A stretch of 32,779 bases of DNA from Gemmatimonadales bacterium (GCA_025927545.1 JAICLE010000030.1:1-32779), one strand, 5' to 3'. Numbered from the stretch's first letter, positions 22,248 to 30,669 are shown. A program made the numbers and translations. Notes: generated from the letters alone by a model not told the origin.

Positions 22248-23288
22248 ATGCGCGCACTCGTCAAGGCAGCTCCGGGTCCCGGCATGGTCCTGCAGGACGT
22301 TCCCGTGCCGCGCTGCGGCCCCAGTGATGCCCTGATCCGGGTCCACCACGCGGGCGTCTGCGGCACCGACCTCCACATCTGGGAATGGGATCACTGGGCG
22401 AGCGGCCGGCTCCGGCCCCCGGTGGTCGTGGGCCACGAGTTCGCCGGCGAGATCGTGCAGCTCGGCCGGGAGGCCGACGCGGCCGGGCTGCTCGCGGTGG
22501 GCGACCTGGTCACGGCCGAGGGACACATCGTCTGCGGCCACTGCCTGCAGTGCCGCCTCGGCGCGGGCCATCTGTGCCAGCGCACCCAGATCATCGGGGT
22601 GGACCGGGACGGGGCCTTTGCGGATTACATCGCGATGCCCGCGTCCAATGTCATGCGGCTCGACGGGATCCCCACCGAGATCGGCGCCATCATGGATCCG
22701 ATGGGCAACGCGGTCCACACCGTGCTCGAAGCCTCCGTGCCGGGCAGTACCGTGCTCGTGCTCGGCTGCGGGCCGATCGGCTGCTTTGCGGTGGGGGTGG
22801 CCCGCGCGGCGGGCGCCTCGCTGGTCATCGCGAGCGACTTCAATCCCATGCGGCTCGACATCGCGGCGCGGATGGGCGCGCACGTGACCTTGAACGCCGG
22901 CAGCGACGACGTCCTGGCCCGCGTCCGCGAGCTCACCGGCGGTGATGGCGTGGACCTCGTCTGCGAAATGAGCGGCCATCCGAGCGGCCACGCCCAGGCG
23001 TTCGCCGCAGCCCGGCTGGGCGGACGCGTCAACCTGCTCGGCACGCCGAGCCGCGCGACCGAGGTCGACTTTGCGCGGGACGTCATCTTCAAGGGTCTCA
23101 CGCTCTACGGCGTCACGGGCCGGAAGATGTATCAGACCTGGCACCAGATGCGCCGCTTCCTGCGGGCCGGCCAGCTCGACCCCCGCCCCGTCATCACTCA
23201 CCGCTACCCGCTCGAGTGCATCGCCGAGGCCATCCAGGTGATCAAGGCCGGCCAGGCGGGCAAGGTCATCCTGGACATCGCCACATGA
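22248..23288 (+). CDS. tdh: L-threonine 3-dehydrogenase
   Basis: This 346-aa zinc alcohol dehydrogenase-family enzyme oxidises L-threonine to 2-amino-3-ketobutyrate with NAD+. Catalytic zinc site: GVCGTDLHIWEWDHW (C38, H43), as in E. coli Tdh, and VVVGHEFAGE. Structural zinc loop: VCGHCLQCRLGAGHLC. Rossmann motif: VLVLGCGPIGCFAVGVARAAG, then a DFNP that reads the NAD ribose. It matches Tdh better than general alcohol dehydrogenases because of the HIWEWD segment and the following kbl gene. The ATG overlaps kbl through ATGA. Translation may be controlled by the hairpin at 22219-22244. Confidence 0.95.
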   Translation: MRALVKAAPGPGMVLQDVPVPRCGPSDALIRVHHAGVCGTDLHIWEWDHWASGRLRPPVVVGHEFAGEIVQLGREADAAGLLAVGDLVTAEGHIVCGHCLQCRLGAGHLCQRTQIIGVDRDGAFADYIAMPASNVMRLDGIPTEIGAIMDPMGNAVHTVLEASVPGSTVLVLGCGPIGCFAVGVARAAGASLVIASDFNPMRLDIAARMGAHVTLNAGSDDVLARVRELTGGDGVDLVCEMSGHPSGHAQAFAAARLGGRVNLLGTPSRATEVDFARDVIFKGLTLYGVTGRKMYQTWHQMRRFLRAGQLDPRPVITHRYPLECIAEAIQVIKAGQAGKVILDIAT

Positions 23289-24484
23289 GCAGCGCCTTCG
23301 AGCAGCGGCTCGAGCACGAGCTCGAGCAGTTCATCAACGACGGCGTCTACAAGCGGCTCAATTACCTGGAGACGCCCCAGGACGCCCGGGTGACGATGGA
23401 AGACCGGGGCGAGGTCATCATCCTCTCGTCGAACAACTATCTCGGCCTCTGCAACGAGCCCGAGGTGATCGCCGCGGGCAAGGCCGGGCTCGAGCGCTAC
23501 GGGGCGGGAACGGCGTCGGTGCGGTTCATCTGCGGCACCTACACCGTGCATCGGGCGCTCGAGGCCGCCTGCGCCCGACTCGTCGGGACGGCCGCATCGC
23601 TGAGCTTCGTGAGCGCCTGGAACGCCAACGAGGCGCTGCCGGCCACGGTGCTGGGCGAGCGGGACATCGTGCTGAGCGATCAGCTCAACCATGCCTCCAT
23701 CATCGACGCGGGCCGCCTCGCGAAGTCCATCGCCAAGTGCGAGACTGCGGTCTACCGCCACGCCGACATGGCCGATCTCGACGCGAAGCTCGCCGCGGCC
23801 AGGGACCGCCGGACCCGCATGGTGATCACCGATGGCGTCTTCTCGATGGAGGGATCGCTCGCGCCGCTGCCCGCTCTGGTGGAGCTCTGCCGGCGTCATG
23901 ACGCCGTGCTCGTGGTGGACGACTCCCACGGCACCGGCGTCCTCGGCGAGCACGGCCGCGGCACCGCGGAGCACTTCGGGCTCCTCGGGGAGATCGACGT
24001 CATCACGTCAACGCTCGGCAAGGCGCTCGGCGGCGCCGCCGGCGGCTTCGTGGCCGGATCGGCGGCCCTGTGCGACTACCTCACCCAGCGCGCCCGGCCG
24101 CAGCTCTTTTCCAACGCGCTGCCGCCCACGGTGGCCACGAGTGCGCTCGCGAGCGTCGAGTTCCTGGAGGCGCACCCCGAGCGCGTCGCCACGCTCCGCG
24201 ACAACGCCGCGTATTTTCGCGCGCAGCTCCTGGAACTCGGCTTCAGGCCGCTGCCCGGGGAGACGCCCATCATCCCAGTGATCCTCGGCGAAACGGCCGC
24301 CGCCATCCGGATGAGCGAGCTCCTCCTCGCCGAAGGGGTCTTCGTGACCGGCTTCGGCTACCCGGTGGTTCCCCAGGGCGAAGCCCGCGTCCGCTGCCAG
24401 ATCTCCGCCGCCCACACGCGTGACGACCTCGATCAGGCGCTCGCGGCGTTCAGGAAAGTGGGGGAAAAGCTCGCCCTGATTTGA
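23285..24484 (+). CDS. kbl: Glycine C-acetyltransferase (2-amino-3-ketobutyrate CoA ligase)
   Basis: This 399-aa PLP enzyme of the alpha-oxoamine synthase family has IILSSNNYLGLCNEPEVI, then GAGTASVRFICGTYTVHRALE and VDDSHGTGVLGEHGRGTAEH. The PLP lysine is in STLGKALGGAAGGF. With Tdh it splits threonine-derived 2-amino-3-ketobutyrate plus CoA into glycine and acetyl-CoA. The close relatives KAS (BioF) and 5-aminolevulinate synthase share the fold; FICGTYTVHR and the partner tdh decide the call. The ATG lies in the tdh stop (ATGA), so the pair is translationally coupled. A C-rich stretch and a long hairpin follow. Confidence 0.95.
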   Translation: MSSAFEQRLEHELEQFINDGVYKRLNYLETPQDARVTMEDRGEVIILSSNNYLGLCNEPEVIAAGKAGLERYGAGTASVRFICGTYTVHRALEAACARLVGTAASLSFVSAWNANEALPATVLGERDIVLSDQLNHASIIDAGRLAKSIAKCETAVYRHADMADLDAKLAAARDRRTRMVITDGVFSMEGSLAPLPALVELCRRHDAVLVVDDSHGTGVLGEHGRGTAEHFGLLGEIDVITSTLGKALGGAAGGFVAGSAALCDYLTQRARPQLFSNALPPTVATSALASVEFLEAHPERVATLRDNAAYFRAQLLELGFRPLPGETPIIPVILGETAAAIRMSELLLAEGVFVTGFGYPVVPQGEARVRCQISAAHTRDDLDQALAAFRKVGEKLALI

Positions 24485-24560
24485 GGCCCGTCGCTCCGCC
24501 CACCGCCCCACCCCCGTTGGCCCCGACCTTGCACCCGCACCCCCTCCGACGGGTGGGGAA

Positions 24561-24612
24561 GGCCCGCTAACGGCTTCAATAAGCTGCCTAGCAGCAAGCA
24601 GTTAGCCGGGCC
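24561..24612. other. Long intergenic hairpin, attC-like shape
   Basis: GGCCCGCTAACGGCTT (24561-24576) pairs with AAGCAGTTAGCCGGGCC (24596-24612) with one mismatch and one bulge. Inside, GCTGC-CTA-GCAGC forms a second stem after a one-sided CAATAA bulge. The AAC/GTT core and the off-centre bulge recall integron attC sites, but the outer consensus is not met. No U-tract follows, so it is not a classic terminator. Confidence 0.5.
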
Positions 24613-24694
24613 GCCGCTCCCCCTCCCTTCCCGCGAATTCCCGCAATGCCACGCATTTTGACGGACCGTGCCGACCTTACGGAGGTAGTCTGTG

Positions 24695-25372
24695 ATGCGC
24701 ATGCTCATGCGAAGCATCCCGGCCGCAGCGCTGCTGCTGGGCCTGGGCGCGGCCGGACTGGCCGCCCAACAGCCCGGCAACGGCAACTTCCAGTGGTATA
24801 TCGGCGGGCAGGGAGGCGCGATGTTCTTCAAGACGCCGACCCAGGGCCGCTCCGGCATCCCGACCTTCGGTGGTCAGGCGCTGATCGTGGCGCGGCGCAC
24901 CGGACTCATGCTCTCCTTCGAGGAGGGGGTCGGCTCTAACGAGACCAGCGCCTACACGGACGCCGGTGGCCTGCAGAACGTCACCTTCAATGACATCCGG
25001 AAGTACTCCGCGATGCTCATGGCCTTTCCGATCCGCTCCGCCGCGCAGCCATACCTCGGGGTGGGCTACGGCATCCTGCACGTGGTGAATCCCACTCCCG
25101 CGAGCGCGGCTGCGTTCCAGAGCGACGCCGCCGAACTCGGCTCGTTCGGCTTCGGGAGTTTCGTAGGTGGTCTGCAGTTCCAGGTCGGCCGCTTCATGGC
25201 GTTCGGCCAGTACCAGATCACCACCAGCCCCTCCCAGAAGACGGTGAGCGCCAGCGACGGGACGCTGCTCGCGGTAGGCCGGCTGCTCGACGGCCCGACC
25301 CACACGTTCAGCGGCGGTCTCCGGATTGGCCTCGGCAGCGCTCGCGAAGGCGTCCGGAGCGGAGGCTACTGA
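24695..25372 (+). CDS. Small outer-membrane beta-barrel protein
   Basis: This 225-aa protein has a signal peptide (IPAAALLLGLGAAGLAAQ, cleavage likely after Ala-Gln). The rest alternates polar and apolar residues with glycine turns: FQWYIGGQGGAMFFKT, YLGVGYGILHVV, FQVGRFMAFGQYQIT and FSGGLRIGLG at the C-terminal end. This is typical of OmpA/OmpW-like 8-stranded barrels. The last strand is followed by about 12 residues, so the usual terminal aromatic is not at the end. The ATG at 24695 has a strong GGAGG 9 nt upstream. Function unknown; a porin or surface role is inferred. It is convergent with the glycosylase gene, with a 7-bp overlap. Confidence 0.85.
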   Translation: MRMLMRSIPAAALLLGLGAAGLAAQQPGNGNFQWYIGGQGGAMFFKTPTQGRSGIPTFGGQALIVARRTGLMLSFEEGVGSNETSAYTDAGGLQNVTFNDIRKYSAMLMAFPIRSAAQPYLGVGYGILHVVNPTPASAAAFQSDAAELGSFGFGSFVGGLQFQVGRFMAFGQYQITTSPSQKTVSASDGTLLAVGRLLDGPTHTFSGGLRIGLGSAREGVRSGGY

Positions 25373-25974
25373 GCCGGCACCCCGCGGGAGGTCCAGGGCG
25401 ACGCCTCCACGACGAATCGGAGGGGCCAGTCGGCCGCCTTGGTGATTCCGATCCGCGGTGTGACCACCGCGGGCGGCGGGCCGGCTCCTTCCGATCCGAA
25501 GACCTTCACGGCCGATCGCTCCATCAGGGCGCCGTCGAGGTCACGGGTGATCGCCAGTGCCTGGCACAGCTGTCCGGGTCCTGAGCAGAGCTGACGGTCC
25601 GCTGTTACCCCCCGGCGCTCCCGCATCGTCTCGAGCCCGTTGACGGGCTCGAGCGCGCGGAGCAGAACCGCGCTCGCCTGCCCCTCCGCGCCGCACACCA
25701 GGTTGGCGCACCAGTGCATCCCGTAGGAGAGATACACGTACCAGGTTCCCGGCGGGCCGAACAGCGCTTCGTTGCGCGCGTGGCGCCGATTGCGGTAGCC
25801 GTGCGATGCGGGGTCGTCGCGGCCGAGGTACGCCTCGGTTTCGACGATACGCCCCGCCGTCCGGCTCCCTGCCGTCGAAACCACCAGCGTGCCCAGCAGC
25901 TCGCGCGCGACGATCTCGGCCGGCCGGTCGAAAAAAGCGACGGGCAGCGTTGCTGCCCGTCGGGTCGAGCTCAC
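25366..25974 (-). CDS. DNA-3-methyladenine glycosylase (AAG/MPG family)
   Basis: This 202-aa base-excision repair enzyme removes alkylated purines. It contains FFDRPAEIVARELLG, then the catalytic-Glu region GRIVETEAYLG, DPASHGYRNRRHARNEALFG, the GTWYVYLSYGMHWCANLVC block (inserting tyrosine region), AVLLRALEP and CSGPGQLCQAL. Domain order and length fit the family. The GTG start at 25974 is inside the stop of the NYN-LOTUS gene (GTGA), so the repair enzyme is coupled to a predicted RNA-cleaving protein. It is convergent with the outer-membrane barrel gene. Confidence 0.95.
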   Translation of the reverse strand: MSSTRRAATLPVAFFDRPAEIVARELLGTLVVSTAGSRTAGRIVETEAYLGRDDPASHGYRNRRHARNEALFGPPGTWYVYLSYGMHWCANLVCGAEGQASAVLLRALEPVNGLETMRERRGVTADRQLCSGPGQLCQALAITRDLDGALMERSAVKVFGSEGAGPPPAVVTPRIGITKAADWPLRFVVEASPWTSRGVPAQ

Positions 25975-27560
25975 TCCGCCTTCTTCTTCGTTCGGGACCG
26001 CGGTCGCCTGGGCGCCGTGGTGCTCGGTTCGGCCGGCTCGGAGCGGGCCGCGGCCGCCGGCGAAGCGGCCGCCTTCTTCCGGGGTGCGCGTGCCCGCGTC
26101 GGCTTCCGGGCGGGTTTGGTCCCGGCCACCGTGGTCTCGCTCTCGGCGGGCTCCGTCGCCGGCTCCGTCGTGGGTGCAGGCGCCGGTGCTGGCGCCGGTG
26201 CATCGATCTGAACGACGCCCACCAGCGGCACCTCTCCCAGCCGGGCGGGCCCGCGCGAACCGCGCCGGAATCGCAGGCCCAGGCGCTGTCCATTCTCCCG
26301 GCTGCCCGACTCCACGGCGGGTTCCGCCGCAACGCCTGCCGCCTCTGTGGCCGGCGCTGCCGCCGCTGATGCGGCCGGCGCCGCGATGGACGGAACGGAG
26401 CCGGCGCGATGGGCCGACACCTCGTACTCGTCATCTCCGACCTTGCGCACGTCGGCGACCTCGGCATCGTTGGCCTGGCGCAGAAGACGCTGGAATCGCG
26501 CGGCATCGAGCAGCGCATCTTCCCGTCCGTGCAATGCCACCATGCGAAGGCGCAACGCCTCGTGCGGCACGGGACCCCGCAACTCGGAGAGCGCCTGGGT
26601 CATCAGCTGAAACGCGCGCGACAGCGTGAGCGTGCCTTCGGCGGCGCGGGCCGCCCGCGCGGGCGGCGCTTCCCGTGGGGCGGTTCCACCAGCCGCCGAC
26701 TCGTCGGCTCGCTCGCGCGCAGGGCCCCGCTCCCGGCCGCGGCCGCGCCGGCTGCGCCCGCGGCGGCCGTTCTCATCCCGCGGTCCCTCGACGGCCTCAC
26801 GCGGCCGGCCCGTCGATGCGGAGGCGGCCGGCGCCGCGGCGCCATCGGGCGGAGCCACCTCGTACTGGCCATTGTCGAGCTTGATCACCCGCACGACACC
26901 CTTCTGCCCCGCCTCGACCACGAACTTGCTGAAACGGTTGAAGCCGGCGTTCCGCTCGTCGAAGTTCGGGTCGATCTGCTGCATCACCTGCTTCAGCCGG
27001 TCGGAGCGCATGACGTCGCCGTTGCGCGCCATCTGGGCCGCGGCCTCGCCGGCCAGCTCCCACGGATCCCGCTGGATGGACGGGGTGTCGACCTCCTTGG
27101 TGAGCCCGGCCAGGTCGTTGTACGAGTAATACTCGTCGCAGTTCTGGATCAGCAGATCGCTCGCCGATTCGCGGATCCCTACGCCGATGACGTACTTCCC
27201 GTACTCCTTCAGCTTGATCACCATCGTGGAAAAATCACTGTCGCCCGAGAGCAGGATGAAGGTCCCGATCTCGGGCCGGGTGAAGACCAGCTCGATGGCG
27301 TCGATGGCGAGGCGGATGTCGGTTGCGTTCTTCTTGCTCGAGCCGAAGGCGGGCGCGAAAATCAGGTCGATCGAGGACTCCGACAGCGGCACGATATACT
27401 GGGGATAGCGGCGCCAGTCGGCGTAGGCGCGTTGCACCGCCACCTTGCCCTTGATGATGTCACTGTTGAGGAGGGTCCGGAGCTCCTTGGTCAGATCCTT
27501 CTGGACGCCCAGGGTGACGTTGTCGAAGTCGATGAGGAGGGCGGCATTCGGGGCGTGCAC
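25971..27560 (-). CDS. NYN ribonuclease with two OST-HTH/LOTUS-like domains and basic tail
   Basis: This predicted 529-aa RNA-processing enzyme starts with a NYN (PIN-like) domain at residues 1-155. Acidic residues are D11/D13 in LLIDFDNVTLG, D81 in KKNATDIRLAIDA, and D107/D109 in FILLSGDSDFSTMV. An OST-HTH domain follows at about 168-236 (MRSDRLKQVMQQIDPNFDER, FSKFVVEAGQKG). An Arg/Gly-rich RGR segment covers 252-285. A second OST-HTH-like domain covers about 311-385 (FQLMTQALSELRGPVP, RFQRLLRQANDAEV). Then comes an Ala/Pro-rich disordered stretch and a Lys/Arg tail. The GTG at 27560 is chosen just before the domain; a TTG at 27575 is possible. The longer frame to 27740 has no domain. The gene is coupled to the glycosylase. 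Confidence 0.9.
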   Translation of the reverse strand: MHAPNAALLIDFDNVTLGVQKDLTKELRTLLNSDIIKGKVAVQRAYADWRRYPQYIVPLSESSIDLIFAPAFGSSKKNATDIRLAIDAIELVFTRPEIGTFILLSGDSDFSTMVIKLKEYGKYVIGVGIRESASDLLIQNCDEYYSYNDLAGLTKEVDTPSIQRDPWELAGEAAAQMARNGDVMRSDRLKQVMQQIDPNFDERNAGFNRFSKFVVEAGQKGVVRVIKLDNGQYEVAPPDGAAAPAASASTGRPREAVEGPRDENGRRGRSRRGRGRERGPARERADESAAGGTAPREAPPARAARAAEGTLTLSRAFQLMTQALSELRGPVPHEALRLRMVALHGREDALLDAARFQRLLRQANDAEVADVRKVGDDEYEVSAHRAGSVPSIAAPAASAAAAPATEAAGVAAEPAVESGSRENGQRLGLRFRRGSRGPARLGEVPLVGVVQIDAPAPAPAPAPTTEPATEPAESETTVAGTKPARKPTRARAPRKKAAASPAAAARSEPAEPSTTAPRRPRSRTKKKAE

Positions 27561-27875
27561 TGGAGGCTGGCTCAAGTGCCGAGCGGGCCGAATCAGCGGT
27601 CGGTTCACGTAGCGCTCAATTCCGGGCCCACGACGTTCGCACGGTCCCCTCGACGCGCCTGGCCGGACCCGGAAAGCGGCAGGGCAACGAGGAGAGCGCG
27701 AGGTCGGGAGCCCACACAGGGGTCGTCTCTCGGCCGCCACCGGGTGGGAACGGAGTGGTCAACGCTCGGGGGCGGGATCGGCCGGGTCGCCGGGCCCCGC
27801 GGGCGGAATCGTTCCGGAAGTGGCTAGCCACAAGAATTTATGCGGACTTGGGGACCGCGGGTAGTGGGCGGGTAC
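27561..27875. other. Gene-free region upstream of the NYN-LOTUS gene
   Basis: This 315-bp stretch, GC-rich and with no supported gene, contains a perfect 12-bp palindrome GTGGCTAGCCAC (27820-27831). Beside it is the minus-strand -10-like box TAAATT (27840-27835), which would start a leader of about 265 nt before the NYN gene. No clear -35 or conserved RNA is recognised. Confidence 0.4.
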
Positions 27876-29048
27876 TCAGCCGAACTGGGGCTCCCCGGCG
27901 AGCGGCAGGTCGAGGGCGAAGTGGAATCGCGTCCCGTACCCCGGGGCGGTCTCGACCTCGAGCGTCGACCCCATCGCCTCGACCAGTTTTCGGCAGATCG
28001 AGAGCCCGAGCCCGGAGCCCGAGAACGCGTACTCCCCCGGCTTCCGGCGGCGCCGGAACGGCTCGTACAGCGTCGCCATGCTCTGGGGCGGAATGCCGCG
28101 GCCGGTGTCGCGCACCGAGAACTCGACGGCCCGAGCCCCGGACTCGCGGGCGATGACCTCGACGAACCCCTCGGCGGTGAACTTGAGGGCGTTGGTGGTG
28201 AGGTTGAGCAGCACGCGGCTGAGGGCCACCGGGTGCCCCACGCGGAAGTCCGCCTCCGGCGTGGTCAGGCGGACGGTCAGGCTCTTCTCTTCCGCGATCG
28301 GCTGGACGATGTCGCGCACCGACTCGAGGATGTCGGCGACCGAGAACGGGATCGGGTCCAGGTCCACCAGTCGGTCGCCGCCGCGGGCGAGCTCGATCAC
28401 GTCGCTGGCCACCGAGCTCAGGCCGAAGGCCGCGCTGTAGATCAGGCCGAGCTGCCGTTCCTGCACCGGGTTGACGGGGCCGCTCCGCGCACGCTGCAGC
28501 GTCTCGGCCAGGAAGAGAATCGACGTGAGCGGCGAGCGGAGATCGTGGGCCACCTCCACAACGAGCTCCAGTCCGTCGGGTCCGGAGAGTCGGTCGGCGA
28601 AGTGGTGCGACCAGTCGGCCTCGAGCCGCTCGCTCACCCGCTCGAGGGCGCCGAGCACGCGGAGCAACTGGCCCGCGTCGGGCGAGGGGAGCGCCTGCAC
28701 GCGCTCGACGAACGCCGCCCGCATGAGGCCCACCAGGCGTCGGGACAGCGCGTTCCGCGGCAGTGCGGCGAGGTCGGGGCTCTGGCCGCTGGCCTCCTCG
28801 CGCACCGCCTGGCACAGCTGGGCCAGGTGGGCCGTGACCTCCTCCATGCCCGCGGCGTGCTCCACCGCGCGCTCCCACTCCGACTGCGCCCAGAACACCG
28901 ACTCGCGCAGCGCGTCCCAGAGCGCGGGCGCGATCGCACCGTCCGACGGACCGTCCGGGTCCCACACGCGCGCCGGCGCGGTGACCCCGGGTGCGGCTCG
29001 GCGGCGCTCGCCGCTGGTGGTGCCGGGCAGCGCGGCCTCCGGTATCAC
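27876..29048 (-). CDS. Sensor histidine kinase (cytosolic, novel N-terminal sensor region)
   Basis: This 390-aa protein has no membrane helix. The first 150 residues are helical and unrecognised (FWAQSEWERAVEHAAGMEEV, LMRAAFVERVQAL). The HisKA domain has VVEVAHDLRSPLTSILFLAE with H168. The ATPase domain has LLNLTTNALKFTAEGFVEV (N box), VRDTGRGIPPQSM (G1), LYEPFRRR (F box) and FSGSGLGLSICRKLVEAMG (G2), ending in GYGTRFHFAL. It pairs with the NtrC-type regulator whose stop overlaps its GTG start (GTGA). The two form an operon from the promoter at 30641-30669. The input signal is unknown. Confidence 0.93.
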   Translation of the reverse strand: MIPEAALPGTTSGERRRAAPGVTAPARVWDPDGPSDGAIAPALWDALRESVFWAQSEWERAVEHAAGMEEVTAHLAQLCQAVREEASGQSPDLAALPRNALSRRLVGLMRAAFVERVQALPSPDAGQLLRVLGALERVSERLEADWSHHFADRLSGPDGLELVVEVAHDLRSPLTSILFLAETLQRARSGPVNPVQERQLGLIYSAAFGLSSVASDVIELARGGDRLVDLDPIPFSVADILESVRDIVQPIAEEKSLTVRLTTPEADFRVGHPVALSRVLLNLTTNALKFTAEGFVEVIARESGARAVEFSVRDTGRGIPPQSMATLYEPFRRRRKPGEYAFSGSGLGLSICRKLVEAMGSTLEVETAPGYGTRFHFALDLPLAGEPQFG

Positions 29049-30568
29049 TCAGCCGACCCCGAGCCCTCGTCCCGGTGGAAGGCGTGCTTGTCCATGAGCC
29101 GGTAAAGGGTGGTGCGATCGATGCTCGCGAGCCGCGCCGCCTTGGACATGTTGCCGCCCGCGCGGGTGACGAGGCGCGAGAGATACTCCTTTTCGAACTG
29201 GGCCACGACCCGGTCCTTGGCACTATGGTAGGCTTCGTCCATCATGCCCGGGCTCACCGGTCCCTCGACCGGCCAGTCCCCGCCGTCATCGTAAACCGGG
29301 ATGTCGTTGGGCTGGATGGTCTGGTCCGGCTCCGCGAGCACCGCGACGTGCTCGATGACGTTCTGGAGCTCCCGAACGTTGCCTCGCCACGGGCGGGAGC
29401 GCAAGAAGCCGACGCTCGCCTCGCTGAGCCGCGGGATGCGGTCACCCACCTGCCGATGCCGCTGCCAGTACACGGTAAGGAAGTGATTGGCCAGGATCGG
29501 AATGTCCTCCGGGCGCTTGCGCAGCGGCGGGAGCTTGATGGGCACCACCCGGAGCCGGTAGAACAGGTCGCCCCGAAGGGCGCCCGTGTCCACCGCCTCC
29601 TGCGGCTCGCGATTGGTGGCGGAGATGAAGCGCACGTCCACCACCGCGTCCTGCTGCTCGCTCCCCACGCGCCGCACGACACCGTCCTGCACCACACGCA
29701 GCAGCTTGGCCTGCAGCGGCATCGACATCTCGGTGAGCTCGTCCAGGAACAGCGTGCCGCCGTTGGCCGTCTCGAGCAGGCCGGGCTTGTCGCGGTCGGC
29801 ACCGGTGAATGCGCCCTTTCGATGGCCGAACATCTCGCTCTCGAGCAGCGGCTCCGGCAGCGCGGCGCAGTTGATCGGCACCAGGGTACGGCCGGCCCGC
29901 CGGCTGTTCTGGTGGATGAACTGGGCGATGACCTCTTTCCCGGTGCCGCTCTCGCCGCTTATGAACACCGAAGCGTCGGTCGCCGCCACCTTCCGGGCCA
30001 ACTCCACGGCCTGGCGGAACAGCGGCGAGATCCCGATCAAGGCGATCTTGTCGCTGTGCCCGTTCTGCTTCATCAACTGGACCCGGAGATCCTGGGCCTC
30101 ACGCGCCATCATGACCGCGTGGGATGCGCGCCCGATGAGCACCTGCAGGTGCGTGGCGCTGAACGGCTTCGGCAGGTAGTCCCAGGCTCCTGCCCGGAGC
30201 GCTTCGATGCTGCTCGTGACGCTCGGGTTGCCCGTCATCACCACGACGATCGTGTCCTTGTACGCCTGGAGGGTGGCCCGGAGAATGTCGAGGCCCGAGA
30301 CCTGCGACATGTAGAGGTCGACCAGGATGATGTCGAACTTGCGCCGCCGGACCGTGTCCTGCGCCTCTTCACCGCGGCCCACCAGCGTGACGTTGTAGCC
30401 GTCCATCTGCAGCACGCTCGCGCAGCTCTCGCGCAGGGTGCGCTCGTCGTCGACCACGAGCACGCGGATGCTTGCCTTGACTTCGCTGGGGATCGAAAAC
30501 GGATCGCGAGACGCCGCGTCGGCCGACGCCGTGCCCGACCGGTCCTGCTGGACGAGCGGATTGGACAT
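29045..30568 (-). CDS. NtrC-family sigma-54 response regulator
   Basis: This 507-aa protein has a receiver at residues 34-150 (VLVVDDERTL, D84 in IILVDLYMS, MTGNPS, PKPF). The AAA+ domain has Walker A ISGESGTGKEV, the sigma-54 contact loop GAFTGAD in HRKGAFTGADRDKPG, Walker B GGTLFLDELTEM, and RLRVVPIKLPPLRKRPEDI. The Fis-type HTH at the end is GGNMSKAARLASIDRTTLYR. An intact GAFTGA means it should activate sigma-54 promoters once phosphorylated, presumably by the downstream kinase. An AGGAG lies 7 nt before the ATG at 30568, and a promoter is seen at 30641-30669. I saw no convincing -24/-12 promoter within the window. Confidence 0.96.
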   Translation of the reverse strand: MSNPLVQQDRSGTASADAASRDPFSIPSEVKASIRVLVVDDERTLRESCASVLQMDGYNVTLVGRGEEAQDTVRRRKFDIILVDLYMSQVSGLDILRATLQAYKDTIVVVMTGNPSVTSSIEALRAGAWDYLPKPFSATHLQVLIGRASHAVMMAREAQDLRVQLMKQNGHSDKIALIGISPLFRQAVELARKVAATDASVFISGESGTGKEVIAQFIHQNSRRAGRTLVPINCAALPEPLLESEMFGHRKGAFTGADRDKPGLLETANGGTLFLDELTEMSMPLQAKLLRVVQDGVVRRVGSEQQDAVVDVRFISATNREPQEAVDTGALRGDLFYRLRVVPIKLPPLRKRPEDIPILANHFLTVYWQRHRQVGDRIPRLSEASVGFLRSRPWRGNVRELQNVIEHVAVLAEPDQTIQPNDIPVYDDGGDWPVEGPVSPGMMDEAYHSAKDRVVAQFEKEYLSRLVTRAGGNMSKAARLASIDRTTLYRLMDKHAFHRDEGSGSAE

Positions 30569-30640
30569 CCTGGACTCCTGGGGCGGGACCGCGACGCGGT
30601 CGATGGATTCCCTCCGCAGAGTGCCTGGGAGGAAGTAACT

Positions 30641-30669
30641 CTTCTACTACAACCTGCGGCTTCTGTCAA
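30641..30669 (-). promoter_or_regulatory. Sigma-70 promoter of the NtrC/kinase operon
   Basis: On the minus strand a consensus TTGACA (30669-30664) is followed after 17 nt by TAGAAG (30646-30641). The start would be near 30634, with a 65-nt leader carrying AGGAG before the ATG. It is one of the best promoter matches in the window. Confidence 0.65.

Noticed and set aside
24561-24612. Calling the kbl downstream hairpin a true integron attC site
   Set aside because: The outer boxes do not fit RYYYAAC/GTTRRRY, the site is short and no integrase is visible, so it is listed only as attC-like.
26409-27827. Plus-strand open frame of about 470 codons opposite the NYN-LOTUS gene
   Set aside because: The minus-strand protein has clear catalytic and domain motifs; this frame has none.
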